Positions 21,830-34,480 of a DNA stretch of 64,000 nt are shown here, piece by piece. The notes below the pieces were generated by a model. The model was not told where the DNA came from, searched no databases, and saw only the letters and a list, made by a program, of their open reading frames with translations. The position numbers and the translations under genes were made by a program. The stretch's first letter is position 1, and each line of letters begins with the position of its first letter. The DNA comes from Ptiloglossa arizonensis (Eukaryota; Arthropoda; Insecta; Hymenoptera; Colletidae): positions 1,488,001 through 1,552,000 of the forward strand of contig NC_135060.1 of assembly GCF_051014685.1 (NCBI RefSeq). Direction: 5' to 3'.

Positions 21830-24420
21830 ACACGGAGAAAGAAACTCTTCGGGCCGGTGTTCCACCAACTTGGGGCCGTGACCCCTACGATGGCTCGTGA
21901 TCCGAGGGGGCGAAAGGAAATTTTTAACGCGCGAATCTATGTGGATAATTTCAACATCGATCGATACATTCGTCTTATACGGTTTCAAACGTTTGTAATA
22001 TTTTTCTTTTATTCGGTAGACACCCCTTCGTGTACCAAAATTTACAATGTTCGGTTTCGAATCGATTAACTCTCAAAGCTATTAAAAGACGAACAAGTAT
22101 CGAATATTCCGCAACGAATATTAGCGTTTCTAGTTACGCAATTTGTACGGTTATAATCTCCGTATCGTTGTCTAATAATGTAAATATTCTTATTTCTGTA
22201 CTTTAATAGTTTAGATTTTCGATGAATCGAAACGAAAGAAATACAAATTATATCGAAATGGAAATCGATCGAAAGCAGCCAAGTGCTTGATAAGTTAATA
22301 ACGTAATTGCAAAGAATCGTACAATCAGTTTTGCAAACAATCGGTCGAAGAGGTTGTTCAAATCCCCGCGAAAGATACGAGAGATAATTCTGTGCAAATA
22401 ATAAGTAGTCGTTACTATATGGAAACTCGAATCGACTCACCTTGTGTACTCGATATTCGTGTGCAAGACTCGTTCGTTGTTGCTCTCTAAAATCGAACAA
22501 TCGTTAATTTACAATTACCAGAAGAGCAACCTGAATTAGCGAACAGATGGAAGCCAATCTTATCGCGCGATAACGCAAGGCCTCGTACATCCGGAGCGAC
22601 GATAGAGAAACTTTGTACGTTATTGTATCACGGAATATGAAATTTGACCGCATCCTCCATTTTCCTCGAACTTCGTCCGTAGGTTTTCGTTTCCGTAAGA
22701 ACTTGCTTCGTTTTTCTCTCTTCGGAGCGTTTTCCGTGAAACAATCGTTCGAAACAGCGAGCAGCTGTTAGCTTTCGAAATTTCTCAATTTCGTCCAAGC
22801 GAAAAAGTACAATTGTATCGAAAAACTAGCAAATCGGTTCAACAACGAAAAGCACGGCCAAAAGAGTGAGGGATCCTCGTTAAAAAGATTTTCGTAGCTT
22901 CTGGGTATCGTACGGACGTGTAATTGTCGAGAATTTTTCGTTTCGCGTGTCGAGAAGAAAAAAGGTAGAAATGTCCCTAGCTCTCGTAATATCAAAAGTC
23001 GCAAATACGTGGTATTTTGCGATAGTGTGTCCTTATCGAAACGGTCGTAAATTGCATTCCGATGTCTTTCGGGCGGAGAAAGGGGAGCCAGGGTTCTCGA
23101 CGCGATTCGTATTTGTCGTTATCAGAACGCAATAATAAATCTGTTGGCCCACGGATCATCGGGAACCTCGTTCGTTGAAATGCGAATATTTACTGGCGCC
23201 CCACGTGGAATCGTAGCGTCACCCGTTTGAACTTGGAAGCTACCCGATCGTACGCTTCGGAATGTTACCTAGCGATTTATGGCGAAATATCTGCGCTTCT
23301 CTTTGTTCGGGCATTAACGGAGTTCAACGTTTCGCGATCGCTTCGGTCTTTTCTTTCTGGAGAAAAATTTTTCTACACTCTGGAGCACCGCTCGGCAACC
23401 TGTGGCTTCTTTTTTTTATTACGCAGATTCAGTCGTTTCGACCACTTAACGTTTACTTGCCTCGGTTTCGTACACCTCGTATACGTAACAATTTCGAGCG
23501 AGCATCGAATATTTCATTTTCTTCGCTCGACGAATGACTCAATTATTTAACGATTTGATTTATTGACTGTTGAAACGCTCTTTATTCGATTTGTTAACCA
23601 TTGAAACGGTCTATAGCGAGCAAGATGGTAATAGAAAATAATAATTTCGTCGCGGGACGTTCATATGCCGAGGTTGTTTACATTGGGAAAGATTCGATCG
23701 AGAAAGGTGTATTTTTTTTAGTTTTACGAGCAATTATTCTCCATGGGAGTATTTAATTTTTCGTACAAGGTTTCGGCCCGAAGCTTCATCGAGATGTAAC
23801 GAAAAATTATTTATAAAGTTGCAATAGTTCGATATACTTAAGAAATTCGACGACTGTCTTATCGTTTCTCGGTAATTCCTTTGCGTTTAAGTTTCTTTAA
23901 GCGTAAAAGGATCTCTGAAATTTTTATAAAAATCTATAACAAATCCAAGCGACGTGTTCCTTGCATTGGATAGTCGATTTTGAGTCCAGGAATTATAATC
24001 GCGTCGTGAACCGGTGGCTCGAAAAATTTCTCGTTGTTTTTCGCGCCATTTCTTCTCATCGTACTCTCTCGATACATATGTACATATGTATATATATTCC
24101 CCTTTTTCAGATTCGAACGAAATTATGACAGGAATAAACGCGATGGTACACGAAACGATAAAAAACAATTTTTATACTTTTCAATGGTAAAAAACAATAG
24201 AAAACGATAAAAAAACGAGGAAAAGCAATTTTTTATCGTTTCAAACCGTGCCAAACAACGTAAATAACATTCTTCCCGAACGAAATTCCTTTTTTTCCTT
24301 TTCGTGGGAAAAATGTCGATGTTGTTTATCATCGACGTAAACGAAAATTGTCGATTTCCCGTCCGACTTTGAACGGGTGGTACGCGTACGAAATAACGTA
24401 AATAGTTTTATAGTCCTAAT
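21830..24420. other. ct: intronic, AT-rich, no supported gene
   Basis: Nothing recognisable. Short palindromic TATA/CATATG runs occur at 24074-24096. Open frames at 22066-22500 and 23227-23550 lack any family signature. Confidence 0.5.
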
Positions 24421-24960
24421 ACAGGGGGTTAACGATCCCCGGATAACTCAGGCCCGGAATCGTCGAAATCCCATTTCGCGACTGCAGTCGTAATCTTCGC
24501 GGCTGGCTTCGGTGCGAAGAAATTAAGGGAATTGAATTAACCGCGACGGGTGAATTTTCATTATCGGGAAAATTGGCAATTTTCCACTGTTAAGCGCGTA
24601 ACGCCCGGTTCTTGCGCCGCCTCCTGGGCTAGGGGCGGGGGCCAGGGACCGGTGGAAACTCGGTTCCAATGTTTCGGTTAATTAGTATTGCTCGTACGAG
24701 CGAATTTCATCGCTGATCCCTGATGGGTGAATCGCGTTTATTCGATTACTTAATTTTTAACGGTCCTCCGCTTCGCAAGAAAGAACAAAGTGGCCGCGTA
24801 CCGTGTAGACAAGTGTGCGGGTGAAAGAGTAATCGAGGACAACGGGGGTGGGGGCGGTTCGATAAAACCGATCGAAGGAGTTCCGGTAACGGGACCTCGG
24901 GAAAACTTGTCCAAGATTTTCACTTTCCTAAACAAGTAATCGAGAAACAGACTCTTCGGC
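24420..24960. promoter_or_regulatory. ct: candidate conserved-looking regulatory block
   Basis: An abrupt switch from AT-rich to balanced, low-TCGA sequence. It contains GGGTTAACGATCCCC, GAAATTAAGGGAATTGAATTAACC and a perfect dyad GGAAAATT-GGC-AATTTTCC at 24567-24585. No open frame covers it. The texture resembles constrained non-coding DNA, but no alignment was available. Confidence 0.33.
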
Positions 24961-26520
24961 GTTCGTTAACGTTGGAAAATACTATATTTGCGACGACCAC
25001 GTCTTCGAAGGACGCGAAAACTTTGCAGGTCAATTTTTGGAGTTCGATAAAACCGACCAAACGAGGTGACGTTGATCGTATCGGACGAGTATTTCTATTT
25101 ATTTGAATAGATCGTTGTGGACAAAAGAAACGCAAACGTACCATTGAAAAATATTATAAATTTACTTCCTAAAAGTTGAAATAGAAATAGAAGAAAGAAG
25201 TTAATAATTGTACGGATTATTTGTCGTGTACGAAACGTGTTCCGTTTGGTCGAAAGGAGCAAAATGAAACGATAAGTACACCTTGGGTAAAAAAGGTCCA
25301 GCGAGAACGTTAATGTTCGATAGAAGCTGCGAACAATATTTTAGTTTCGCGCTCGATGTAAATAAGGAACCAGGAAATATTTTTGCGCGTTTATCAACAC
25401 TGCCAGGAAAACGTTCGTAACGAGCATCCTCGAAAAATATAAAAACTGCGGATAAATTTGATCCGTCCTTGACCTTGGACGTTCGCGTAAAATTTACACG
25501 GGTAATTGCGGTTCGTTCTTCCATGTGCACGAACAACGAGTTATCGAGCAACATCGTAGAATCGTATCGCGCGTCGAAAACGTCCGACGTTCGCAATGTT
25601 TCCAATGACAAAACTCTCGTCGTCGCTGTATTACTTACTCATCGCTATAATTAGCGATATTCTCGATGATACGTGTAACACTTTGATTCGTTCCAAGAAT
25701 CAACGTTTCGATAGATTTCAGTGGTTTCGCATGGTAGTTGTTACACAAACGCGCGCGAAAAGAAACCACGGAGACCAATGTTCGTCGCGAGGACCGTCGA
25801 CAGGAATTCGACGATTAGCGATGACTCATCTCTTGGCATAATACATTTTATCTCGGGTTGTATTATTTTCACGGATCTCGTTTTCTCGCGTCTCGTGGTT
25901 TCGTTCCACGGAGACGAGCCAATCGAATTTGGCTCGTTAATTTTTCCGATCGTTTTCGATCGTCCCTACCGAGTATTATTTATTCGTTTATTCATTCACG
26001 GGACGATTCGTTAGCTCGGCAACAATTGAAAGAATTCGACGATAGAAATTTGGAAATTTTAAACGAGATTTAACTCGTTCGATTCTTTTCTTCCAAATTT
26101 CCGACCTCGAACTTCTTCGATCTTCCAAATTTCGAAATATTTCGTTACCGAATATCGTCTCTCGATTCCTTTTCGCGATCACGAGCAACGCGTACATTTT
26201 CTCGAAATGATAATTGTCGTGGATCGAGTTTCGAAAACTCGATCCGCAAACTTGCGGGCTCGAATTTCGACGTTCCAAGTTTCCGAACGTTCCGTCCTGG
26301 ATGTCGTCGAGATCTCGAAGAAGCGATATTTCGTAACGGTGGTGGCCGTTGCGCGAACTCTTAACTCGAACCGAAGCACGTGTCGCACATACTCGGTCGT
26401 TTGCACGCAGAGGCGATCGGCAGCAGGAACGGCGCATGCAGTTCACCGTGCACGTGTTGCGTCCGTGTACGCTTACACAGAGCCGGCAACTTCTGATTAG
26501 AGGTAGAATTAATGATTCGA
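24960..26520. other. ct: intronic, no supported gene, several short palindromes
   Basis: Small perfect hairpins lie at 25914-25937 (arms ACGAGCCAA/TTGGCTCGT) and 26221-26245 (arms GGATCGAGTTT/AAACTCGATCC, 3-nt spacer). Open frames at 25988-26527 are unsupported. Confidence 0.5.
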
Positions 26521-28200
26521 AAATCAATACAGGCCCGTCCTCCCGAGAGTATTAAGACACCGTGGGGGTGACGCTATCTAAAGGCGCGGCGGTGGGGATC
26601 GGGGCAACCGGGGGTGGTACGAACAGGAGGAGGGGTTAGGCGAGTGTCAAACGAGGAAGAAGGGACTCTACACGAACAGAAACTAGAAGGGCTGATGGTG
26701 GTGGTATATCTCACGAAGGGAGGAGGGGGAGGGGAGCGCGGAGTAAGGGTGTTCCTCGTTTCAGGATCTACTATTTTGTCACCAAACCCTTCCTCGGCCT
26801 TTGATAACTAATTAGTGTTTTACCTCCCCGCGCGGTCCCTGCGGCCCTCTTTTATCGTCCCAATCAGGGGACGGCTTGGAAGGAACCCCTTTTCATGCGA
26901 AGGCACATCGACGTTTCCGAACCCTCGAAAAGATGGGAGTCAAAGGATTTCCAAAGCGAAGCGTCAAAAATGCGGGGTAAGGAGAGGACTCCTAACCGGA
27001 GAGAGGGAGGGAGCGAGAGGCGTTTGTTAAGCGGAAAACGAAAAACGGAGAGTAACGGGACGTTTCGCCGCACCGCGCCGCACCGCGTCCTCGAGGCTAA
27101 GTAGATCAACGTTGATCCTTGCAAGAATGCGATTAAATGGTTTCTTTCCGTCGTCGGCTCATTTGCCCTGCGGCTTTCGAATTTTCCCGGGTGTTTTTCA
27201 GCGCGGTCTCCTCCACGGGAGAGAGTAGAGCCAATTCAACCCCGTTGGACCGTTTGCTTTTTATACCGTGTCGAACGAAAGGGGAAATGCGTTAAATAAC
27301 GAAACGTTTTGAATGGACGGCTCGACGGATTCGAATCGTTTCTCAAAGGATTCGTGTTTCGATGACGCTGGAGCTCGATAAGAGATCATCGGTACTTCAA
27401 TTCCCTCGTTTGGTTAATTTCTCCGGTTATTATCCACGGTACACCTGTTCTACGAATCGTCGACGTTTCACTTTCTCGAAACGCGGAAAATCCTATAGAA
27501 TTTCCGAGCTTACGGGGCAATGAAAATTTCACGTTCTTGCGAATCGTGACTCGTCCGAATACCCAACGCCGATTTGATAATTTTCCGGCTATCCCGGCCC
27601 TCGAGGGGCTTTCTTGTTTCTCGATCCTTCGATTTTCACCAAGGGACCCGAGCGAGCGCGCGGTCGTCGCGAAAGAGGCAGGAAAATCGTCCGCGCGTGG
27701 ACAATCGAAGCAACCGGAGTCAGCTATTCAGGGACAAAGTGGTGTTTCGGCGGTCTCTTGAAAGAATCCCGCGACAGGGGTGTGGAAGTCGCGAGAGTAG
27801 CACGGAAAAGGGGCTTTGACGCATGTACGCGTAGAGACTGGCCGGGCCAGGCGCCATAAATATCGCCGCGTTCTTATATTTTCATCACGAGCATCATTAA
27901 AATTTATGTTACGATCAGAAGTGCGCGTATATATCAGAGGACGCGTTCCGGCATTGCAGCACGGCTAACGGCGTGTCGTGAGGGTGGGTTACGCGGTAAT
28001 ATTGTAATCTATGTGTGGAAGAACGCGGGAAGAGAAACAGAGGAGAGATGAAAAAGTGGCTTCAATGGCAGCCACACCGTAGTAAGGGGTAGTTTTCGGT
28101 CGGGGGTGGAAGAAGGGTGCCGAACGGAAACAATGACGTCTATACCAAATCCCTGTTCCCCTCACCCTCCCCCTCTGACGCGGCCTGCCATTAGACTCCC
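26520..28200. other. ct: GC-rich intronic block, possible regulatory DNA
   Basis: G-rich tracts at 26560-26760, a GATAACTAATTAGTG element at about 26803-26817, and CGCCATAAATATCG at about 27850-27863 that resembles a posterior-Hox/Caudal-type site. Open frames in three phases overlap and carry no domain. Confidence 0.4.
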
Positions 28201-28210
28201 GCGGCGGCCC

Positions 28211-28245
28211 TATAAAAATATAGCCCGTATTGTACTCGCTCAGGT
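28211..28245 (+). promoter_or_regulatory. candidate TATA plus initiator core promoter
   Basis: TATAAAAATA starts at 28211 and an initiator-like CTCAGGT has its A at 28242, 31 bp downstream, which is standard spacing for an insect TATA promoter. CCATTAGAC lies just upstream. Downstream frames are open (28291-28518 and a longer one to 28795) but not recognised. It could drive an alternative ct transcript, a nested RNA, or be chance. Confidence 0.3.
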
Positions 28246-30125
28246 ACCGATATTCTCGCAGCCACTAAAAGTCCCTGCTGTCTTCTCTGCGTGTATCTTC
28301 GTGCACCATCTACTCGTATGCGCGTGCACCAGACTTCCGATCCTCCTTCGACAGTTGTTTCGCTTCCGTTCCAAACCTCTACTTTTTCCTACGACCATTT
28401 TTATCATGTACACTCCGCGTCGACCGTCACCTCGCCGTTGCGTATCGTTCGAAACGCGTGCTACCCCTCCTGTATCATCGATACTCTTTTTTCGAAAAGT
28501 ACATTTTCCGATCGATGAACGATTTTTCGGAATTCTATACTTTTACGACGGTCCATCGGTCTCTTCAACCCCGAAAATTCTGTTTCGCCCGAAATGTATC
28601 GTATTGAACGAGGTTTACGGAACGGAAGTATTTTCCTCGTTTCGCGGCTTGTATTTTCCAAGATATCGAATTTCTTCTACGCGCGATACGACGACCTTGC
28701 AGCGACGTTCACCCTCGAGATACGCGTTACTTTTAACTTCCGTGCTCGTGGGACGATTACCATCCGTATTACCAAACGATAATGGCTCCTCGTGAGTATC
28801 GTTTACCACTGTGACTTATTGGTCGCTCGAAGGTCGATTCGTCTTTTTATCGACCACTACGCAATGCCGAATGGGCCATTTGATCGAATCGAAGTCGTTT
28901 CGACGTGCCGGATGATCGAGTGTAACGTATCGTGTACGAAAATTAATAAATAGCGAGTTATTTCGGACGGTGATTGTTATTGACTCGCGCTGTACAATCT
29001 TGGCAGGATGGGACGCTCGACAGCGCGATATTTTCAGAATCGATCGAAATCGAAATTCTCGGCTATGCAGTTGGTGGAATTCCAACACGCGACGCTTAAA
29101 TTATTTTCAACGAAGGACTAGAATACGAACGATACCCGCTCGTCATACCTTTTAATACAGACCTGAACGTTTCCTTTGTAACATCGACAATATTAGCAGA
29201 TACGATACAGTGAGTCCTCGAGTTGCGCGGTTCTACCCCCACTTGTGTCCTTACGTGTATTCTCTGCGCGTATACAGACACACGTGTTTACGGATTGAAT
29301 AAAATTCTCGTTTCTTAAATTTTACAATTCTCCGATTTCTACAATTCTACGGTAAACGTATCGTAGAGAAAAAGAAAAATCGATTCCGTTTCAGTCGACT
29401 TTTGCAAGGTCTGTGACTCGGCAAACGTTGATCGATATTATTCGCGTACTCGTGGTACCACATTGTTCTTAACTCTCCGGAATACACTGTGTCCGTAATA
29501 TTATATATTGTGCAATTCGACTCGAGCCAATCAAATTCGAGTTAAGACAATCGACAAATAATATAGAGTTAACAATATTGAGAAACGCTGGTTCGTAGAG
29601 ACAAATGAATATTATCGAGATGGTATTTTAATTTTTTTCCACGCGATATTGGATGTTCGCGTCTCTGTGTATTATTGGTTTTAATAATATCAATGTTTTC
29701 GATTATTCCAATCTATCGTATTAATACACAATATCGCTTCTGGGCGGTTAATGTTGTTACACGATATTAAATATTTGGTACGCATAAACGTACCAACACG
29801 GTCAATATTACTGTAAAATATCGAATACCGGCAACAATATCGACCGTGTGTGGGTACTTTGATTCGTTGAGTACTTTTGAAACAAAAGTAGCAGTTTTAC
29901 GACAAACGCGTCGCTAACAATTCGTAAGCTTTTGCTTTTAAAGATATAATTTTAAAGTCTCGCGACGTACGGCGCGTGGAAAATGATTTATTAAAATTGC
30001 AATGATCGATAAAACCAACGTACTTGCTTGTAGCGTCAACGAATAAAACAATAATACAAATAATCGGTAGCGTACAATATTCGTGTAACGATGATAACGT
30101 TGATCTTTTCACTGTACTTTAAATA
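28246..30125. other. ct: intronic, no supported gene
   Basis: The open + frame to 28795 has no recognisable domain. From 29480 to 29860 the sequence is AT-rich with repeated ACAATATCG-like words and an imperfect inverted repeat (29796-29809 with 29836-29850) built on CACGGTCRATATT. Confidence 0.45.
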
Positions 30126-30130
30126 TTAAT

Positions 30131-30510
30131 TTTCTTCTTGTTCGTCCGTTGCTACACGCGATTCATTTTTCTTCATTGCGAATTGACGTTCGAACGAAAC
30201 GAATTAAACCGTTACGAATCTTGCTATTATTTTAAAAATATCACTCGTTTCTTTCCACCTATTTTAAATTTACATTTGAACGTAACAAACAGGTCGATGC
30301 GAACTTGCCATTATTATTCAAATTTCGATCGTTTCTTCTTGTCCATCTGTTGCAACACGCATAATTAATTTTCTCACCATAAATTGACATTCGAATGAAA
30401 TAAACCGGTCGACGCGGACTTACGATTGTTTTAAAAATCGTTGCTGATTATCGTTTCTTCTCGTCCGCCTCCAGTTACGAACAATTTATTTTCTCTCGTC
30501 GTATCGTACC
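30131..30510. repeat. diverged ~85-120-bp tandem repeat, about four copies
   Basis: Anchors resembling TTTCTTCTTGTCC occur at 30131, 30248, 30332 and 30454. Copies 1 and 3 share TTGCWACACGCRWAATT-like, AATTGACRTTCGAAYGAAA-like and TTTTAAAAAT stretches in the same order. Copy 2 is shortened and copy 4 is cut off. Spacings are 117, 84 and 122 bp. Confidence 0.65.
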
Positions 30511-30643
30511 GATACACCCGTAGATTGGCCCGTAGAGCATCGTAGATTGGCAAGAGTAACGAATCGCTCGTCAACAAAATTACGAACGACTAAAGTGAGT
30601 AAACAAAAAGGTACTCTAAAAATTTGAGAAGATGAAGCGAGAG

Positions 30644-30665
30644 CGAGAGAGAGAGAGAGAGAGAG
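30644..30665. repeat. (GA)n microsatellite
   Basis: About 11 GA units preceded by CGAGAGCGAGAG. Confidence 0.9.
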
Positions 30666-32335
30666 GTGAGTCAGCCCGTACGACGATCGGTCGGCTCAGA
30701 TCACAAAGATGATTCGCTTTTGGCGTACGGCCATTGTCGTCCGCTGGACCGAGCAGAATCGAAATGGCAAACGGTAACTCGATTGGCCGGCCTGTACACG
30801 GATTGCAAATTATTTCTCCGGCGGTGGCGCGCTCATTTCGCGGCCAAACAATCGTGATCGATTCATGCAAATTTCAACAATCGCTTTGCCCACCGGCCGC
30901 TGTCCCTTTCGTTGATTCCGACGTATCAAGCCCTCCATTGTTCGAAACGAAATTCGTTTCTGCGCGCGCGGCACCCCTCCACCCCCCCCCCACTCCCCCC
31001 TCGAAAAGCTTTTCGACTGGAAAAATCGGCCTCGTGAAAACAATCGGAATTCACTGTTTTTCGTTTCTTCGGAGAACGCGCGAGACCGCTTTAACCCGTT
31101 CGCTCGTCGATCGAAAATCATCGAGTCGTTTCTCGGCGACGCGATGACAATGGAGAACCTAGAGAAATGAAAAACGGAGAACGACGGAGGATAACACGAA
31201 CGAACCGAAAATAGAAATCGATGAGAACAAAGAGGGGAGCGAAATCCTACGAAAATGGAATCGAACTCTCCGTTTCGACGATTGTGCACCAATGTGGAGG
31301 GTATCGTTTATTTACCATTTATTTATCCGCAAGTAATTTAAAAAATAAATAGTTAACCACGCGAGTAAGGTATAAGCAGAATGTATAGAGGTAAAAGACA
31401 CGCGCACGTGAGAATTATTAATAAGAAGTCCGTACGATTGAAGATCGAAAAAAAGGTCTACCTGATTCGAGACGTTATTTGTACACCGTGGATACGATAT
31501 GGTCGATAGTCGAATTCGAAAGACACGTTGTAGTATTTCGAACGGTCCGAGTTTTTTCGTCGGAGGTTATTGGAAGAGGAAATTGACGCCAACGCTTCCC
31601 AGGAACGCCGGCTGAAAGAAATAGTCCGTGTCTCTCTTTCCGCAGCAGATGATCACTGATTTTTTCTTACGGCCATCGTGATTTATTAGTGGATCGTGCG
31701 TGAGAAGATCTCGGGCGCTGACTCGCACGTGTGTCTGGAATTTTGCCGAGGGAATGATTATAAATAAGAGAAAGAGAGATTAAAAATAAGCCTGGAAGCA
31801 ACCACGAGCGACTGGCACCCCAACCTTACGGAATTAAGGACCGATTTAATTGTTCTCGAACGTTGTTTCGTTGTTCGTTGCTTTTCATTTCGATTAGAAA
31901 TCTGTCAAGAGTATCGTTATTTGTCCGAATTGTTCGTTCCAAAACGCAACGATGCGACCAATTGCAAAATATACTTTCTCAATTATCTCGAGAAGAACTG
32001 TCCCGTGCACCGTTTAAAGCCAACAGAAAACAGACTCGGAATATAAAAACGCTCGATATTTCCATGACTAACCCTAACGCTTGCCAACCGCGCGGTAAAA
32101 CGCTTCGGTCTCGGTTATTTCCACGCGATCGAATAAAGTATCGTTCGTTGACGTATTTTCGAGACGGTGTGACCAACGACGGACCAATTATAGGCGCAAA
32201 CGCGACATCGATCGTTGCAAAGTGATAGAGCAGCCGTTTAAATGGCCGAAAACCGTCGGTAAGGTTTCTCCGAGCCGAAATACCAGACCTCTTCGGAATC
32301 ATGATTATGCGCTGCAGGCGTATCGCGAGTCGGAG
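30666..32335. other. ct: intronic, no supported gene
   Basis: The GC-rich part 30666-31150 has open frames on both strands with no domain. The rest is AT-rich. A C9 run lies at about 30983-30991. Confidence 0.5.
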
Positions 32336-32339
32336 GACT

Positions 32340-34480
32340 TGAAAGAGTGCTCGTGTCTAATGATGTTTAAGAAGGGGTCTTAATTTTTCATTAGGACAAC
32401 GGGGAACATCAAAAGAGGTCTTTCGTTTTTTAACCGATGCCTCCGGGCTGGTATCCCCGGGAACTGATGGCCCGCCGTTGGTATTGTCGTCGTTTCGCCC
32501 AACTTTCATCCGAACCCTTCATCCGCCCCCTCTCCGTACAATCTATTGACATTTCTTAAATATTGCCGTACGGACGCGTTCTTATTGAAAGACGTCCTCC
32601 CTGTCGCCTCTCTTTGAACGCTCCTCGAACTGGTCCCACACGTGGGAACCTGTGCCACATGGAGAGCCATCCTCGCCACTCGTACTTCGGAGAAAAGCAA
32701 ACGGAGACCACGGTCGATGACCCTCCGAAAAGTATCTCGTTTGAGAAGAGGAGCGCGTTTATTGTCCTACGATTAATGGATACCCCAGACCGGGAGCCGC
32801 TAACGACTTTCGTGCTCCGCGGCGCAGTTTCCTCGACGACGATTCTCTCGAACGCGAACCGTTCCTCTCGAGGAATTTTCGGCTCTTCCGTCGCCGATTT
32901 TTTCACCATTCTTAACACCGGAACCGAACCCGCGAACATTCGAGATACCCATAAATTTCAAATATTCGTGAAAATTCCGGTCAAGATTGCAACGATCCTT
33001 GTACAATCGAAATAATATCCACTGAGATGTACCGAGTGTTTCCAAAGCGAACGGTCTACTCCGATAAATCCCACGACCGAACGGAGGCAAAGTTTCGTAT
33101 AAATATCCGTTCAAAAGTTCGTTACAAAAAAGCTCCGAGAAAACGAGAAAGTATAATTTTTCAACAATATCGGTCCGGTCCCGGGATTCCAGGAACGTCG
33201 GGTTTCGATTAATAGAAGTCGCGCGTATCGTTTTCGAGGATCTCGATTGGTAAACACGGGTTTTACGTAACAAAAATTAAACGCAGCAACCGTTTCTCTC
33301 CTGTTCGATATTTGCCCGCCTCTTTTTAAAAAAGAATTCTTCGCTCCGCGCGCGTCGAATATTTTTGTCTCGCAAACCGCTCGCGGAATATCCACGCTCG
33401 AAGTCCGCTCGGCGATCGACCGTTTCGGAGCCCCGCTGTTCGGCTCCGAACGTAGCGCGGGCAAATTTATCAAAACGCAATTGGAACCACGGAGAAACAA
33501 AATAAATAGTTTCGGAGCAATATTGCAGAAATTCCGGCGAGCGTCGCGCGCGAGCAATTAAAATCGCGCCAATCGATGCGCCATTTAATCAGATCGAAAC
33601 AAAGAACGCTCTCATCTATTTCGCTCTGGCTCGCGTTGCGCTGCTGCGGCACAAAAGTGTCTCGAACAAAGCGCGAATTAGCATCGATGGTATTCTGCAC
33701 CCATCGAAAGACTCAAAGCGTTTGGAGGGGATGAAATCGTAAGAGGGGTCGAACGGTATTCTCTTTCGCGACTCGTGTATGCTTGGAGTGTTTCCCGCCG
33801 CATATTGCAGTACCTACCAGGACTTAGAGCCGGTCGATATCTTAATAATAAATACAAGAGGGGTTCAGCCTGATGGCTGGTTGGTGTGAGATTGAAGAAG
33901 GGGGCTGGGGGAGGTGATTGGGGGAGGTGGTGGAACGGCGTCACGGTGTATCGGTGCGGTAAAGAGAGCCTGCGCTAGATAGGGTGGCTCGACGAAGGAA
34001 AGAGGGGCTGTGTTCGAGAGAACCGGGGTAGTGGGGGACGGTGGAGGTGGATAGGAGGGGGACGGGGGCTGGGGGGAGGCGGTGGAGATGGAGATCATTC
34101 GCACCTCGAGGTGTAATGAGAAAATTTGAAATATCACGGCCGTCTCTTGCCTTCCGCCACCCACAAAAAAATATAACACCGCCGGTAGTCATAAACGGCT
34201 GATCCACCCCTACCACCCCCTCGGCTACCCCGCGGGAGATTATAAAGACGGCTGGTATAAGGTATTCCTCCCTTTCTTGCAACCGCGTAACGCCATCGTG
34301 GTGTTTACGCGGGGAACCGCGATCGCTCGCGTCTACGCGCCGATCGATCTGGTCCCCCCTTCGACATCGATCGTTGAGAATTTTTCTTCAGGGCCCGGCG
34401 ACCAGACAGAGGGTAACTTCTTTTAACGGTAACGGTGCGTAGACGGTGTTTTTTTTTTCTCGATAGGGTGGACAGACGAG
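32340..34480. promoter_or_regulatory. ct: GC-rich block, candidate regulatory region
   Basis: Low-TCGA stretches at 32340-32500 (CTAATGATGTTTAAG, GTCTTAATTTTTCATTAGGAC) and 33550-33700. The second has GCGCCAATCGATGCGCC around 33566-33582, combining CCAAT and ATCGAT, then ATTTAATCAGATC, and ATCGAT again at 33683-33688. ATCGAT is a known in vitro site for CUX1. ATCGAT is also common in this TCGA-rich DNA, so autoregulation is only a suggestion. G-rich strings follow at 33900-34090. Confidence 0.35.

Noticed and set aside
28106..28795. 229-codon + strand frame across the candidate promoter
   Set aside because: No family signature, and it begins upstream of the putative start site. Kept only as context for the promoter finding.
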